From the NCBI GenBank assembly GCA_902790525.1, contig CADASI010000085.1:1-35350 (forward strand): a stretch of DNA of 35,350 nucleotides. The letters are read 5' to 3'. Below are positions 23,736 through 30,208 of the stretch, piece by piece (the first letter of the stretch is position 1; every line of letters starts with the position of its first letter). This DNA comes from an uncultured Eubacteriales bacterium. Lineage in GTDB: Bacteria > Bacillota > Clostridia > Christensenellales > Aristaeellaceae. A model generated the notes under the pieces. That model was given only the letters and a program-made list of their open reading frames with translations. It was not told the DNA's origin and made no database searches. The translations under genes were made by a program, and so were the position numbers.

Positions 23736-23827
23736 GTGGCCCGGCGAAAACAGCCCCGGCCAGTACCTCGGCGCGGATGACGGTCACGGCGACGCCCCCC
23801 TGTTCAGTGCCTGATTTTTCCTCCCTG

Positions 23828-23836
23828 ATTATAACA
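23828..23836 (-). promoter_or_regulatory. Extended -10 promoter for the methyltransferase gene
   Basis: On the minus strand TGT followed by TATAAT, about 40 bp before the GTG at 23787. No good -35 lies 17 bp upstream, so recognition would rely on the extended -10. Confidence 0.5.
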
Positions 23837-23899
23837 TACGTTCGATGCCGGAAAATAGAATTAATCGGGACAATCAGGAAAAAACTAAGGCGAAGCGAG

Positions 23900-24403
23900 G
23901 TGATTATACTGATCGTCAACATCGTCGCGGCGCTTGAGGCGCTGTTTTACCTGTGCGCGATACCGGTGCACCTGGCGGTGCGGGTGGACGGCCTGCGGGT
24001 GGGCGCGGGGCTTGCGGCGTTCGAGCGGCGCTATGCGCGGCGGCGGGCGGAAGTGGAGCTGGCCGCGCCGCCGGGGCAGGGCGGGTCCGCCCCGGATGTG
24101 AGGCGCGTTTTGCGGCTGCTTAAACGGCTTCGGATCGAGCGCGTGGAGCTCACCGGCCGGGTGGCGCTGGGGGACGCCGCCGCCACGGCCATACTCTGCG
24201 GCATGATCGGCGGCCTCTCGCGGGCGTTTCGGGGCCGGGTGCGGCGCATGCGCGTGGACGTGCGGCCGGATTTCGCGTCGGAGCGCGTCGCGGTCGAAAT
24301 GACCGGTATGATCCGGGCGCGCTCGGGGCAGATTATCCTTGCGGCAATCATGATCCTGACAGAGGAGGCATTTCCATGGATAAGCACCCGATTGAAAACC
24401 TGA
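23900..24403 (+). CDS. ytfI: YtfI-like DUF2953 protein
   Basis: About 167 residues: an N-terminal hydrophobic helix (IILIVNIVAALEALFYLCAI), a basic middle, LKRLRIERVELTGRVALGDAAATAI and the C-terminal IRARSGQIILAAIMIL. In Bacillus and Clostridia a DUF2953 gene (ytfI) lies directly before ytfJ/gerW, as here (28-bp overlap), which is the main support. The function is unknown; association with spore formation or germination is inferred from the neighbour. The start is uncertain. GTG 23900 lies inside a sequence that looks like a Shine-Dalgarno (GAGGTGAT, 23898-23905), so initiation may instead be at a rare codon just downstream (ATC 23912 or CTG 23909). The frame also extends to ATG 23777, but that would run through the upstream promoter region. 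Confidence 0.7.
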   Translation: MIILIVNIVAALEALFYLCAIPVHLAVRVDGLRVGAGLAAFERRYARRRAEVELAAPPGQGGSAPDVRRVLRLLKRLRIERVELTGRVALGDAAATAILCGMIGGLSRAFRGRVRRMRVDVRPDFASERVAVEMTGMIRARSGQIILAAIMILTEEAFPWISTRLKT

Positions 24404-24762
24404 TGACCACCACCGAGGCCATTGGCACGCCCGACGGCGCGACGCTGATCCCCATCTCCCGAGTGAGCTTCGGCTTCGTGGCGGGTGGCGGCGAGTACGG
24501 CGAGAGCCAGCTTCGGCAGAAGCACGCGGACACCGCCGACGCCGACATCCCCTTCGCCGGCGGCGCGGGCGCGGGCGTCACCGTACAGCCCATGGGCTTT
24601 CTGGTGTCCTCCGGCGAGCAGGTGCGGCTGGTGCCCGCCCAGTACTGCCAGAGCGTCGACCGGCTCATTGAGCTCATCCCCCAGGCCATGGCCGAGCTGC
24701 GCCGCGCCACGAAAAAGGACGATAAGCCCGCCGGGATCTCCATACCGGTGACGGGGGATTGA
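24376..24762 (+). CDS. ytfJ: GerW/YtfJ-family sporulation protein
   Basis: A 128-residue protein of the GerW (YtfJ) family. The conserved pattern is clear: HPIENLMTTTEAIGTP, LIPISRVSFGFVAGGGEYG, a glycine-rich FAGGAGAGVTVQPMGFLV, and LVPAQ. In Bacillus subtilis YtfJ is made in the forespore and is needed for normal L-alanine-type germination. Its presence suggests that the organism belongs to a spore-forming lineage, though related proteins occur in non-spore-formers. ATG 24376 follows AGAGGAGG and overlaps ytfI. A heptamer-arm element starts 28 bp after its stop. Confidence 0.92.
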   Translation: MDKHPIENLMTTTEAIGTPDGATLIPISRVSFGFVAGGGEYGESQLRQKHADTADADIPFAGGAGAGVTVQPMGFLVSSGEQVRLVPAQYCQSVDRLIELIPQAMAELRRATKKDDKPAGISIPVTGD

Positions 24763-24789
24763 CAGGCTTCCGCGAGGGATGATATGATA

Positions 24790-24893
24790 GGGAACAGGGA
24801 AGAGGGAACAGGGAACAGAAATTGTGGCTGCCGCCATCTCTATTGAACGCGGCAGCAGCATTTTCTGTTCCCTGTTCCCTGGGCCCTGTTCCC
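24790..24893. repeat. Heptamer-arm inverted-repeat element C
   Basis: Four heptamers on the left (GGGAACA, GGGAAGA, GGGAACA, GGGAACA; 24790-24817) and four on the right (TGTTCCC twice, TGGGCCC, TGTTCCC; 24866-24893). The core TGGCTGCCGCC (24825-24835) and GCGGCAGCAGC (about 24849-24859) matches element A closely, with a shorter unrelated centre. It ends about 25 bp before the next start codon. Confidence 0.85.
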
Positions 24894-24917
24894 TCAATTA
24901 CCCATACGGAGGCAACC

Positions 24918-26075
24918 ATGACCCTCAAAGCCCTGCTCAAGAAAACGCGCTTCACCTACATACTGGCCAGCGCCATCCGGTCCGCGCCGTATCCGATCTA
25001 CGCGGGCTGGATGCGCCTGTGCCACGCGGTGCGCGGCGTGGAGAAGAACACGGTGTACTTTTCGAGCTTCAACGACAACCCCCGCGCCATCGCCGAGGCG
25101 CTGCACGCCATCCGACCGTCGGCGAAGCTGGTGTTCCGGGTCAACCGGGAGGGGCTTCGCCAGGAGGTCCCGGACTACATCACCCGGGTGTACGCCTTTT
25201 CCCCGAGGGGCGTGGCGGCCATGGCCACGGCGCGGGTGATCGTCAAGAACGCCTATGCGCTGCCCTGGATGCGCATATTCCCCGATCAGAAGTACGTGCA
25301 GACCTGGCACGGCGACCGGGGCTTCAAGCGCATCGCGCTGGACCTGTGGCCGGACCGCAAGGACCTGATGCGCGAGCGCGAGTGGCTGAGCCTGTGCGTG
25401 TCCGGCTCCGACTTCGGCAGCCGCGTGTACCGCAGCGCCTTCAGATACGACGGCGAGATCATGCAGCAGGGCTACCCCCGCAACGACATACTGGTTAACC
25501 CGCCCGAGGGTCTGGCGGAGTCCGTGAAGCAACAGCTGGACATCCCCCCGGACGTCCGGGTGCTGCTGTACGCGCCCACCTTCCGGGCGGCGTCCTCCGG
25601 CGCAGCGCTGAGCGCGGCGCTGAGCCTGGAGAAGGTCAGGGCAACCTTGGAAAAGGCCACCGGGGAAAGCTGGCTTTGCCTGACCCGCAGCCACGAGCTC
25701 AACCTGGGCATACGCTCCGACGCCGCCCGGGACGTCACCGGCTGGCACGACGTCAGCGCGCTGCTGACCGCCTGCGACATGGTGATCACCGACTACTCCT
25801 CCATCGGCGGCGACTTCATGCTGCTGGGGCGGCCCACGGTGTACTACCAGCCCGACGCCGGGGACTACCACCGGGAGCGCGCATTCTACTTCGATATGGA
25901 CAAATCGCCCCTCATCGTCGCGCACAATGAGGGGGAGCTGATGGACATACTCTCCCGCCCCATCGACGGGGCGGAGAACTGCCGCGAATGCCTGGCGTTT
26001 TTCGGCGCCACCGAGACCGGCCACGCCGCGCGGTCCGTGGCGGAGTGGATCGTTAAGCAGTTGGATGGGGATTAG
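24918..26075 (+). CDS. CDP-glycerol glycerophosphotransferase-like protein (TagB/TagF family)
   Basis: A 385-residue protein of the Glyphos_transf family, which transfers glycerol phosphate from CDP-glycerol during teichoic acid or related polymer synthesis. Family features: VQTWHGDRGFKR (catalytic His region), VSGSDFGSRVYRSAF, QQGYPRNDILVN, LYAPTFR, and the CDP-binding C-terminal pattern DMVITDYSSIGGDFMLLGRP followed by VYYQPDAGDY. ATG 24918 follows ACGGAGG. It is cytoplasmic with possible peripheral membrane contact through the basic N-terminus. No tagD or tagA neighbour is present, so the polymer it works on is unknown. It stands alone between elements C and D. Confidence 0.88.
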   Translation: MTLKALLKKTRFTYILASAIRSAPYPIYAGWMRLCHAVRGVEKNTVYFSSFNDNPRAIAEALHAIRPSAKLVFRVNREGLRQEVPDYITRVYAFSPRGVAAMATARVIVKNAYALPWMRIFPDQKYVQTWHGDRGFKRIALDLWPDRKDLMREREWLSLCVSGSDFGSRVYRSAFRYDGEIMQQGYPRNDILVNPPEGLAESVKQQLDIPPDVRVLLYAPTFRAASSGAALSAALSLEKVRATLEKATGESWLCLTRSHELNLGIRSDAARDVTGWHDVSALLTACDMVITDYSSIGGDFMLLGRPTVYYQPDAGDYHRERAFYFDMDKSPLIVAHNEGELMDILSRPIDGAENCRECLAFFGATETGHAARSVAEWIVKQLDGD

Positions 26076-26090
26076 AGGGGATATTCGGGT

Positions 26091-26274
26091 GAATTAGGAA
26101 TTAGGAATGAGGAATTAGGAATTTTAGAATACCGGCAGACATGCGTAGGGGCGCCGATGCGGCGCCCGCCCGATCAGTATCCATGGTTCCGTTCGGGCGG
26201 GCGGCGCATCGCCGCCCCTACGATGGTCTGTGCGGTAACCTAATTCCTAATTCCTATCTCCTAATTCCTCATTT
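26091..26274. repeat. Heptamer-arm element D with a GTAGGGG palindrome nested inside
   Basis: Arms are four GAATTAG-type heptamers (26091-26118, third unit GAATGAG) and four CTAATTC-type heptamers (26240-26267, third unit CTATCTC). Inside is a weak inner stem (CCGGCAGAC, 26132-26140; GTCTGTGCGG, about 26226-26235), and inside that two inverted GTAGGGGCG units: 26143-26172 and 26194-26222. The 26139-26172 stretch is identical, inverted, to 21282-21315. The right arm touches the stop codon of the YgjP-like gene. Confidence 0.82.
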
Positions 26275-26275
26275 T

Positions 26276-26945
26276 CTACAAGTACATATCTTCCGCATGC
26301 TCCTTCAACCACTTCTTCCACACCCTGTACTCGGGCATCTGCTGTTCGACGAGGGACCAGAATCTGGGGGAATGGTTGAACTCCCACAGGTGGCACAGCT
26401 CGTGGATGACCACGTAGTCCAGCACCGGCGGCGGGGCCATGATGAGCTTCCAGTTGAAGTTGAGGCCAGTTGAAGTTGAGGTTGCCCTTGCCGGAGCAGC
26501 TGCCCCAGCGGGTCTTCTGCTCGCGGATGGCGACGCGCCCCGGGGTCTTGCCGACCCTCGGGGCGTAGTGGTCGAGGCGCTCGCGTATGCGCTCGAGCGC
26601 CCGCGCGGACAGCGTGGCGCGTATGGCAGCGCGCACGGATGAATCGTCCTCCGGCCGGGGGAGGCTCAGGCACAGCGCGCCGTTGCGGACCTCGCCCCGA
26701 ACGCGCCCCGCCCGGGACAGACGGATGACGTGGGGGACGCCCTCGATCATGATCGTCGAACCGTCGCTGACCGGGTGGTTGCGCCGCTCCCTGACCATTT
26801 GGTCGATGTCCCGAAGCCGCATGCCCCTGGGGGCGTAGACCCGTATCGCGCCCTCCGGCAGCGCCTGAAACAGCACGCTGGCGCGCACGGTCTGTATCAA
26901 TGTGTATTCCAGCCGCCGGTTCCCGGCGATGACGATGCGGTTCAT
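26276..26945 (-). pseudogene. YgjP-like zinc metallopeptidase (M48-type, DUF45), frameshifted by a 16-bp tandem duplication
   Basis: The first frame reads NRIVIAGNRRLEYTL through REQKTRWGSCSGKGNLNFNW, the hallmark of YgjP/SprT-like proteins. It is then thrown out of frame by an exact tandem duplication of CCAGTTGAAGTTGAGG (26450-26465 and 26466-26481, plus strand). With one copy removed the protein continues as LNFNWKLIMAPPPVLDYV, VVIHELCHLWEFNHSPRFW (zinc motif HELCH) and ends EHAEDMYL at 26276, a normal C-terminus. As it stands the frame runs to 26247 with unrelated residues and no zinc site, so it should be inactive. ATG 26945 has GAGG six bases upstream; GTG 26951 is the alternative. It starts 17 bp after the MreB-like gene, on the same strand. 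Confidence 0.85.
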
Positions 26946-26961
26946 GAGCACCTCGCAGTTG

Positions 26962-27990
26962 TTATCTCCATACGGACCGGGTCTGCCTTCCCTGCATCAT
27001 GGCGGCCCAGGGCTTCGGGTCCTCGATGATCTTCGCCATGCCCCGCACGCCGCAGGTGGCGGGGGCGTCGGCGACGCGGCAGGGGATGCCCAGCGCCTGG
27101 CCGAGGCGGCGGTCCATCTCGGTCATGCCGGCCCCGGCGCCGGTGAGCACCGCGCCCACGTCGTTCAAATCGGCGGACAGGCCCTCGGGGGCGGCGTCCA
27201 CCACCGCCAGGCACATCCGGGCGATCTCGGACACCACGTCCTCGCAGGCGTCCAGCACGGGCTGGGTCTCCACGTCGAAGGTCATGGGCAGCCGGTCCGT
27301 CATGCTGATGCCGATCATGTGCATGATGATGTCCTTGGGGGCCTTGTCGGGCATGGCGCTGCCCAGGGTGTGCTTGATCTCCGCCGCGGCGGCCCAGCCG
27401 ATGCGGTAGCCGGAGTGCATGCGGGTGATGCGCTGTATGCGCTCGTCGATGCGGTTCAGGCCGTAGGGCAGATAGCCGTAGGCCGCCACGCGCCCGTATG
27501 TAAACAGCGTGGCGGAGATCTTGCCCGCGCCGATGTCGATCAGCAGCCGGGCCTCGGGCGAGCGTATGTCCAGCCCCGCGCCCAGCGCCGAGGCCACATC
27601 CGAGCGTACCAGCATGGCCTCCGCCGCGCCGGCCTCGATGGCCGCGTTCAAGAGGGCGTCCCGCTGCACCGGCCGCGCGAAGGGCTGGCAGGAGATGATG
27701 GTGCCGTAGTGGCGGCGCTTTTTGAGTATGTCGGAGCGCTGAAACAGCCAGTGGAACAGCCGCTCGGCATAGAAGTTGTTCTCCAGCACGCCGTCGGAGA
27801 GCGGATAGTGCACCGATACGCCCTCGCAGGTGCGCCCGATCAGCCGCTGGGCGATCTCACCCGCGCAGATGGGCGACATCTTGCCCTCCCGAAACGCCAT
27901 CGCCGCCGGACAGTCCAGCACCGGCCCGCGCTTCAGCTCCGCCACGCGCACGTTCTGCGTGCCCAGATCTATGCCAATGTCCCATCGCAT
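26962..27990 (-). CDS. MreB-like actin homologue with altered nucleotide-site residues
   Basis: A 342-residue MreB/Mbl-family protein (rod-shape actin). The fold order is kept: phosphate-1 loop DIGIDLGTQNVRVAEL, connecting strand SVHYPLSDGVLEN, CQPFARPVQRDALLNAAIEAGA, phosphate-2 region IDIGAGKISATLF and adenosine motif VLTGAGAGMTEMDRRLG. Several positions differ from MreB: the catalytic-Glu stretch usually written EEPxAAAIGAG reads RSDVASALGAG (129-139), and GGGTT in phosphate-2 reads GAGKI. It may be a paralogue with weak or no ATPase activity. ATG 27990 gives the family start; ATG 28014 is the alternative. It is divergent from tcdA. No mreC, mreD or rodA lies beside it. Confidence 0.85.
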   Translation of the reverse strand: MRWDIGIDLGTQNVRVAELKRGPVLDCPAAMAFREGKMSPICAGEIAQRLIGRTCEGVSVHYPLSDGVLENNFYAERLFHWLFQRSDILKKRRHYGTIISCQPFARPVQRDALLNAAIEAGAAEAMLVRSDVASALGAGLDIRSPEARLLIDIGAGKISATLFTYGRVAAYGYLPYGLNRIDERIQRITRMHSGYRIGWAAAAEIKHTLGSAMPDKAPKDIIMHMIGISMTDRLPMTFDVETQPVLDACEDVVSEIARMCLAVVDAAPEGLSADLNDVGAVLTGAGAGMTEMDRRLGQALGIPCRVADAPATCGVRGMAKIIEDPKPWAAMMQGRQTRSVWR

Positions 27991-28021
27991 GGTCAAATAC
28001 CCCCGCGCAATCATTCAATCT

Positions 28022-28030
28022 ATTATAGCA
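28022..28030 (-). promoter_or_regulatory. Extended -10 promoter for the mreB-like gene
   Basis: TGC followed by TATAAT on the minus strand, about 32 bp before the start codon. The -35 position 17 bp upstream reads GATTTA, a poor match. Confidence 0.6.
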
Positions 28031-28069
28031 TACATTCCCCCGAATAAATCGAAGATAATTTGACAATAT

Positions 28070-28106
28070 GCTACACAACTATTATATGCTATAATAGTTG
28101 TGTAGC
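28070..28106 (+). promoter_or_regulatory. 17-bp perfect inverted repeat overlapping the tcdA -10 box (putative operator)
   Basis: The left arm GCTACACAACTATTATA (28070-28086), centre TGC and exact complement (28090-28106). The centre and right arm create TGC-TATAAT (28087-28095), an extended -10 for tcdA. TTGACA at 28060-28065 is 24 bp from that -10, too far for normal pairing. A dimeric repressor bound here would block the promoter. Alternatively the transcript could fold from just downstream of the start site only in part, so a DNA operator is more likely than an RNA hairpin. The regulator is unknown. Confidence 0.65.
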
Positions 28107-28130
28107 GAGTACATAGAGGGGGGATCGGAT

Positions 28131-28859
28131 ATGAACGAAGCGTTCGCGAGGACCGCCATGCTGCTGGGCGAGACGGGCATGGCGCGCCTGGAGCGCGCCC
28201 GGGTGGCGGTGTTCGGCATCGGCGGCGTGGGCGGCCATGCGGCGGAGGCGCTGGCCCGCAGCGGCGTGGGGGCGCTGGAGCTGGTGGACGCCGACGTGGT
28301 CAGCCTGTCCAACCTGAACCGGCAGATCGTCGCCCTGCGCAGCACCGTGGGCATGCCCAAGGTGGACGTCGCCGCCGCGCGCATCCATGACATCAATCCG
28401 GACTGCGAGGTCACCCCCCGCAGGGTGTTCTTCGGCCCGGATACCGCTGATTTATTCGACTTTGCGCGCTATGACTACGTGGTGGACGCCATCGACACCG
28501 TGACCGGCAAGGTGCAATTGATCCTCCGGGCGAAGGCGGCGGGCGTGCCCGTCATCTGCGCCATGGGCGCGGGCAACAAGCTGGACCCCACCCGCTTCGA
28601 GGTGGCGGACATCCACCAGACCGAGGTCTGCCCGCTGGCCCGGGTGATGCGCCGCGAGTGCCGCAGGCGCGGCATACGGGGCGTCAAGGTGGTCTACTCC
28701 AGGGAGGAGCCCGTGCAGACCGCCGCGCCCGCGGAAGGGAAGCCCGTCCCCGGCTCCACCGCCTTCGTTCCCGCCGTGGCGGGGATGGTGCTGGCGGGGG
28801 AGGTTGTGAAAGACATCGCTTTCAGAAGAATGGGAAATGGGGAATGGGAAATTGAGTGA
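28131..28859 (+). CDS. tcdA: tRNA threonylcarbamoyladenosine dehydratase (TcdA/CsdL, ThiF family)
   Basis: A 242-residue E1-like protein that cyclises t6A37 in tRNA to ct6A using ATP. It shows VAVFGIGGVGGHAAEALARSG (nucleotide loop), DADVVSLSNLNRQ (adenylation-site pattern) and YVVDAIDTVTGK, with VPVICAMGAGNKLDPTR typical of TcdA rather than MoeB or ThiF. ATG 28131 has GAGGGGGG upstream. The last nine residues, MGNGEWEIE, are encoded by GGGAAAT-type heptamers, the left arm of element E, so the native C-terminus was probably replaced or extended when that repeat arrived. The catalytic domain appears complete. Confidence 0.9.
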   Translation: MNEAFARTAMLLGETGMARLERARVAVFGIGGVGGHAAEALARSGVGALELVDADVVSLSNLNRQIVALRSTVGMPKVDVAAARIHDINPDCEVTPRRVFFGPDTADLFDFARYDYVVDAIDTVTGKVQLILRAKAAGVPVICAMGAGNKLDPTRFEVADIHQTEVCPLARVMRRECRRRGIRGVKVVYSREEPVQTAAPAEGKPVPGSTAFVPAVAGMVLAGEVVKDIAFRRMGNGEWEIE

Positions 28860-29123
28860 GCCCGGTGGCGGGGAGCTTGAACTACATTACACAGAGAGAA
28901 CAGGACGAACTCTCCGCCTCACTACGCTGGGAGGCAAGAGGGTTACGGCATATGCGCGGCAGCCTCGGCTCCCCTTCCAGGGGAGCTGTCGCCGACGAAG
29001 TCGGTGACTGAGAGGTCGTTATCCCCCGGGAAAACGTGAAGAGTTTCCTGCGATGCCCGGGGCATTTCATAATTCCTAACTCCTAACTCCTAATTCCCAA
29101 TTCCCAATTTCCCATTTCCCATT
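28832..29123. repeat. Heptamer-arm element E, overlapping the end of tcdA
   Basis: The left arm (28832-28852) is three heptamers (GGGAAAT, GGGGAAT, GGGAAAT) and lies in the tcdA coding sequence. The right arm (29071-29120) has seven units grading from AATTCCT and AACTCCT to AATTCCC and ATTTCCC. About 220 bp between them contain another repeat (28967-29016) and a short palindrome, ATGCCCGGGGCAT (about 29053-29065). No ORF is convincing in this interval of more than 300 bp. Confidence 0.75.
28967..29016. repeat. CTCCCC/GACTGAGAGG double-hairpin repeat nested in element E
   Basis: Two adjacent hairpins: GGCTCCCCTTCCAGGGGAGC and CCGACGAAGTCGG, followed by TGACTGAGAGGT. From memory, very similar sequences are scattered through genomes of many gut Firmicutes; no database check was possible. 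Confidence 0.6.
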
Positions 29124-29150
29124 AAAAAAAGACCCATTGCCCTTAGCAAT
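29124..29150 (-). terminator. Intrinsic terminator of the DUF6465 gene
   Basis: On the minus strand CATTGC, a short loop and GCAATG are followed by GGTC and seven T. It is about 20 bp after the stop codon and touches the end of element E. Confidence 0.8.
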
Positions 29151-29171
29151 GAGCCAATCGGGAAGGTCGGA

Positions 29172-29381
29172 TCAGAACAGATCGACCTTGCCCTCGATCT
29201 CCTTATTGACGACGTAGTACGCCTTGCCCTCCTGAGGCTTCACATAGATATCCAGAGTTTCGATATCGGTCAGCTTCTTGCCGGCGTCCTTCCACTCCTT
29301 CTTCACATTGGCCTCAACGGTGCTGAGCTCGACTTCCTGCTCGTTGAACTGCAGGAACATCTGCTGCTTCATCTTCGCCAT
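29172..29381 (-). CDS. DUF6465-family small protein
   Basis: A 69-residue acidic/basic mixed protein. The C-terminal half, ETLDIYVKPQEGKAYYVVN then EIEGKVDLF, matches the DUF6465 family as I recall it from Clostridia. Members are short, often have a Lys/Ala-rich N-terminal extension that is absent here, and have no known function. ATG 29381 has AGGAGG upstream (AGGAGGATATAATC). It has its own promoter and terminator, so it is a monocistronic and possibly well-expressed gene. Nothing in the sequence shows binding sites or membrane segments. Confidence 0.8.
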   Translation of the reverse strand: MAKMKQQMFLQFNEQEVELSTVEANVKKEWKDAGKKLTDIETLDIYVKPQEGKAYYVVNKEIEGKVDLF

Positions 29382-29431
29382 GATTATATCCTCCTTTTCT
29401 GAGTTATTCCGCACACCTGCGGTACGCTTAC

Positions 29432-29460
29432 AATATAACAAACGAAGGTGAATTTTTCAA
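29432..29460 (-). promoter_or_regulatory. SigmaA-type promoter for the DUF6465 gene
   Basis: On the minus strand TTGAAA (29455-29460), a 17-bp spacer and TATATT (29432-29437). A small hairpin (CCGCA/TGCGG) lies in the leader just upstream of the ribosome site. Confidence 0.75.
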
Positions 29461-29589
29461 CCATTTTTTTGTGAAAACGTCTAACGCGCTTTGAGCAAAG
29501 TTTACAATCTGCGCGAGAATGGTTTATCCAATTGTTGATGGTTTTAAGAAAAGAGGAAGCGGGGATGGCGAAATATTGCAAAAAGCGGC

Positions 29590-29618
29590 TTGCGCCGGGC
29601 GATGTAACGCCGTATAAT
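29590..29618 (+). promoter_or_regulatory. SigmaA-type promoter for the tetR-cobB pair
   Basis: TTGCGC (29590-29595), a 17-bp spacer and TATAAT (29613-29618). The start codon is only 22 bp downstream, so the leader is very short. Confidence 0.65.
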
Positions 29619-29640
29619 GGATGGGACAGGAGGCACGCAA

Positions 29641-30207
29641 ATGGCATCGCTGACACGCAGGACGATCATGGACGCCTTCATCCGCCTGCTGGATGAGCGG
29701 CCCGTGAACAAGATCTCGGTCAAGGACATCGTGGAGGACTGCGGCATCAACCGCAATACGTTTTACTATCACTTTTCGGACATCCCGGAGCTGGTGGAGG
29801 AGATCGTGAAATCCGAGGCCGACGCCATCGTGGGCGCGGGGGCGGGCATCTCCTCGCTGGAGGAGTGCGTGGAGGCCGCCATGCGCCACTGCAAGGAACA
29901 CCGCCGGGCCATATGGCACATCTACAATTCCGCCAACCGGGACATCTACGAGCGCTACCTGATGGACATCTGCGACCACGTGGTCGTCAACTTCATCGAC
30001 AACGCCCTGGCCGGGCGCAGGATCCCCGAATCGGACAGGGCCGCCATCGTGCAGGGCTACAAGTGCGAGGTGTTCGGCTTCGTGACCGACTGGCTCAACC
30101 GGGGCATGACCGACGACATCGAGGCGGTGTTTTTGCGGCTGTGCGTGCTGCGCAAGGGCTTCACCGAGGAGATGTTCAGCCGGTCCATGGCTGACGGGGG
30201 TTTTTGA
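29641..30207 (+). CDS. TetR-family transcriptional regulator
   Basis: A 188-residue regulator. Residues 1-50 form the TetR helix-turn-helix: RTIMDAFIRLLDERPVNKIS, VKDIVEDCGINRNTFYYHF. The C-terminal ligand/dimer domain is short and resembles the TetR_C type of DhaS-like proteins (KEHRRAIWHIYNS, YLMDICDHVVVNF, FVTDWLNRGM). ATG 29641 has AGGAGG seven bases upstream; an in-frame GTG or ATG at 29617 lies within the promoter. One base separates its stop from the sirtuin start, so it is translationally linked to a protein deacylase. Targets and ligand are unknown; autoregulation is likely but no operator palindrome was recognised. Confidence 0.85.
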   Translation: MASLTRRTIMDAFIRLLDERPVNKISVKDIVEDCGINRNTFYYHFSDIPELVEEIVKSEADAIVGAGAGISSLEECVEAAMRHCKEHRRAIWHIYNSANRDIYERYLMDICDHVVVNFIDNALAGRRIPESDRAAIVQGYKCEVFGFVTDWLNRGMTDDIEAVFLRLCVLRKGFTEEMFSRSMADGGF

Positions 30208-30208
30208 T

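Noticed and set aside
28832-29123. Insertion sequence with transposase in the tcdA-DUF6465 gap
   Set aside because: No open frame with transposase similarity in either strand; only nested palindromic repeats are present.
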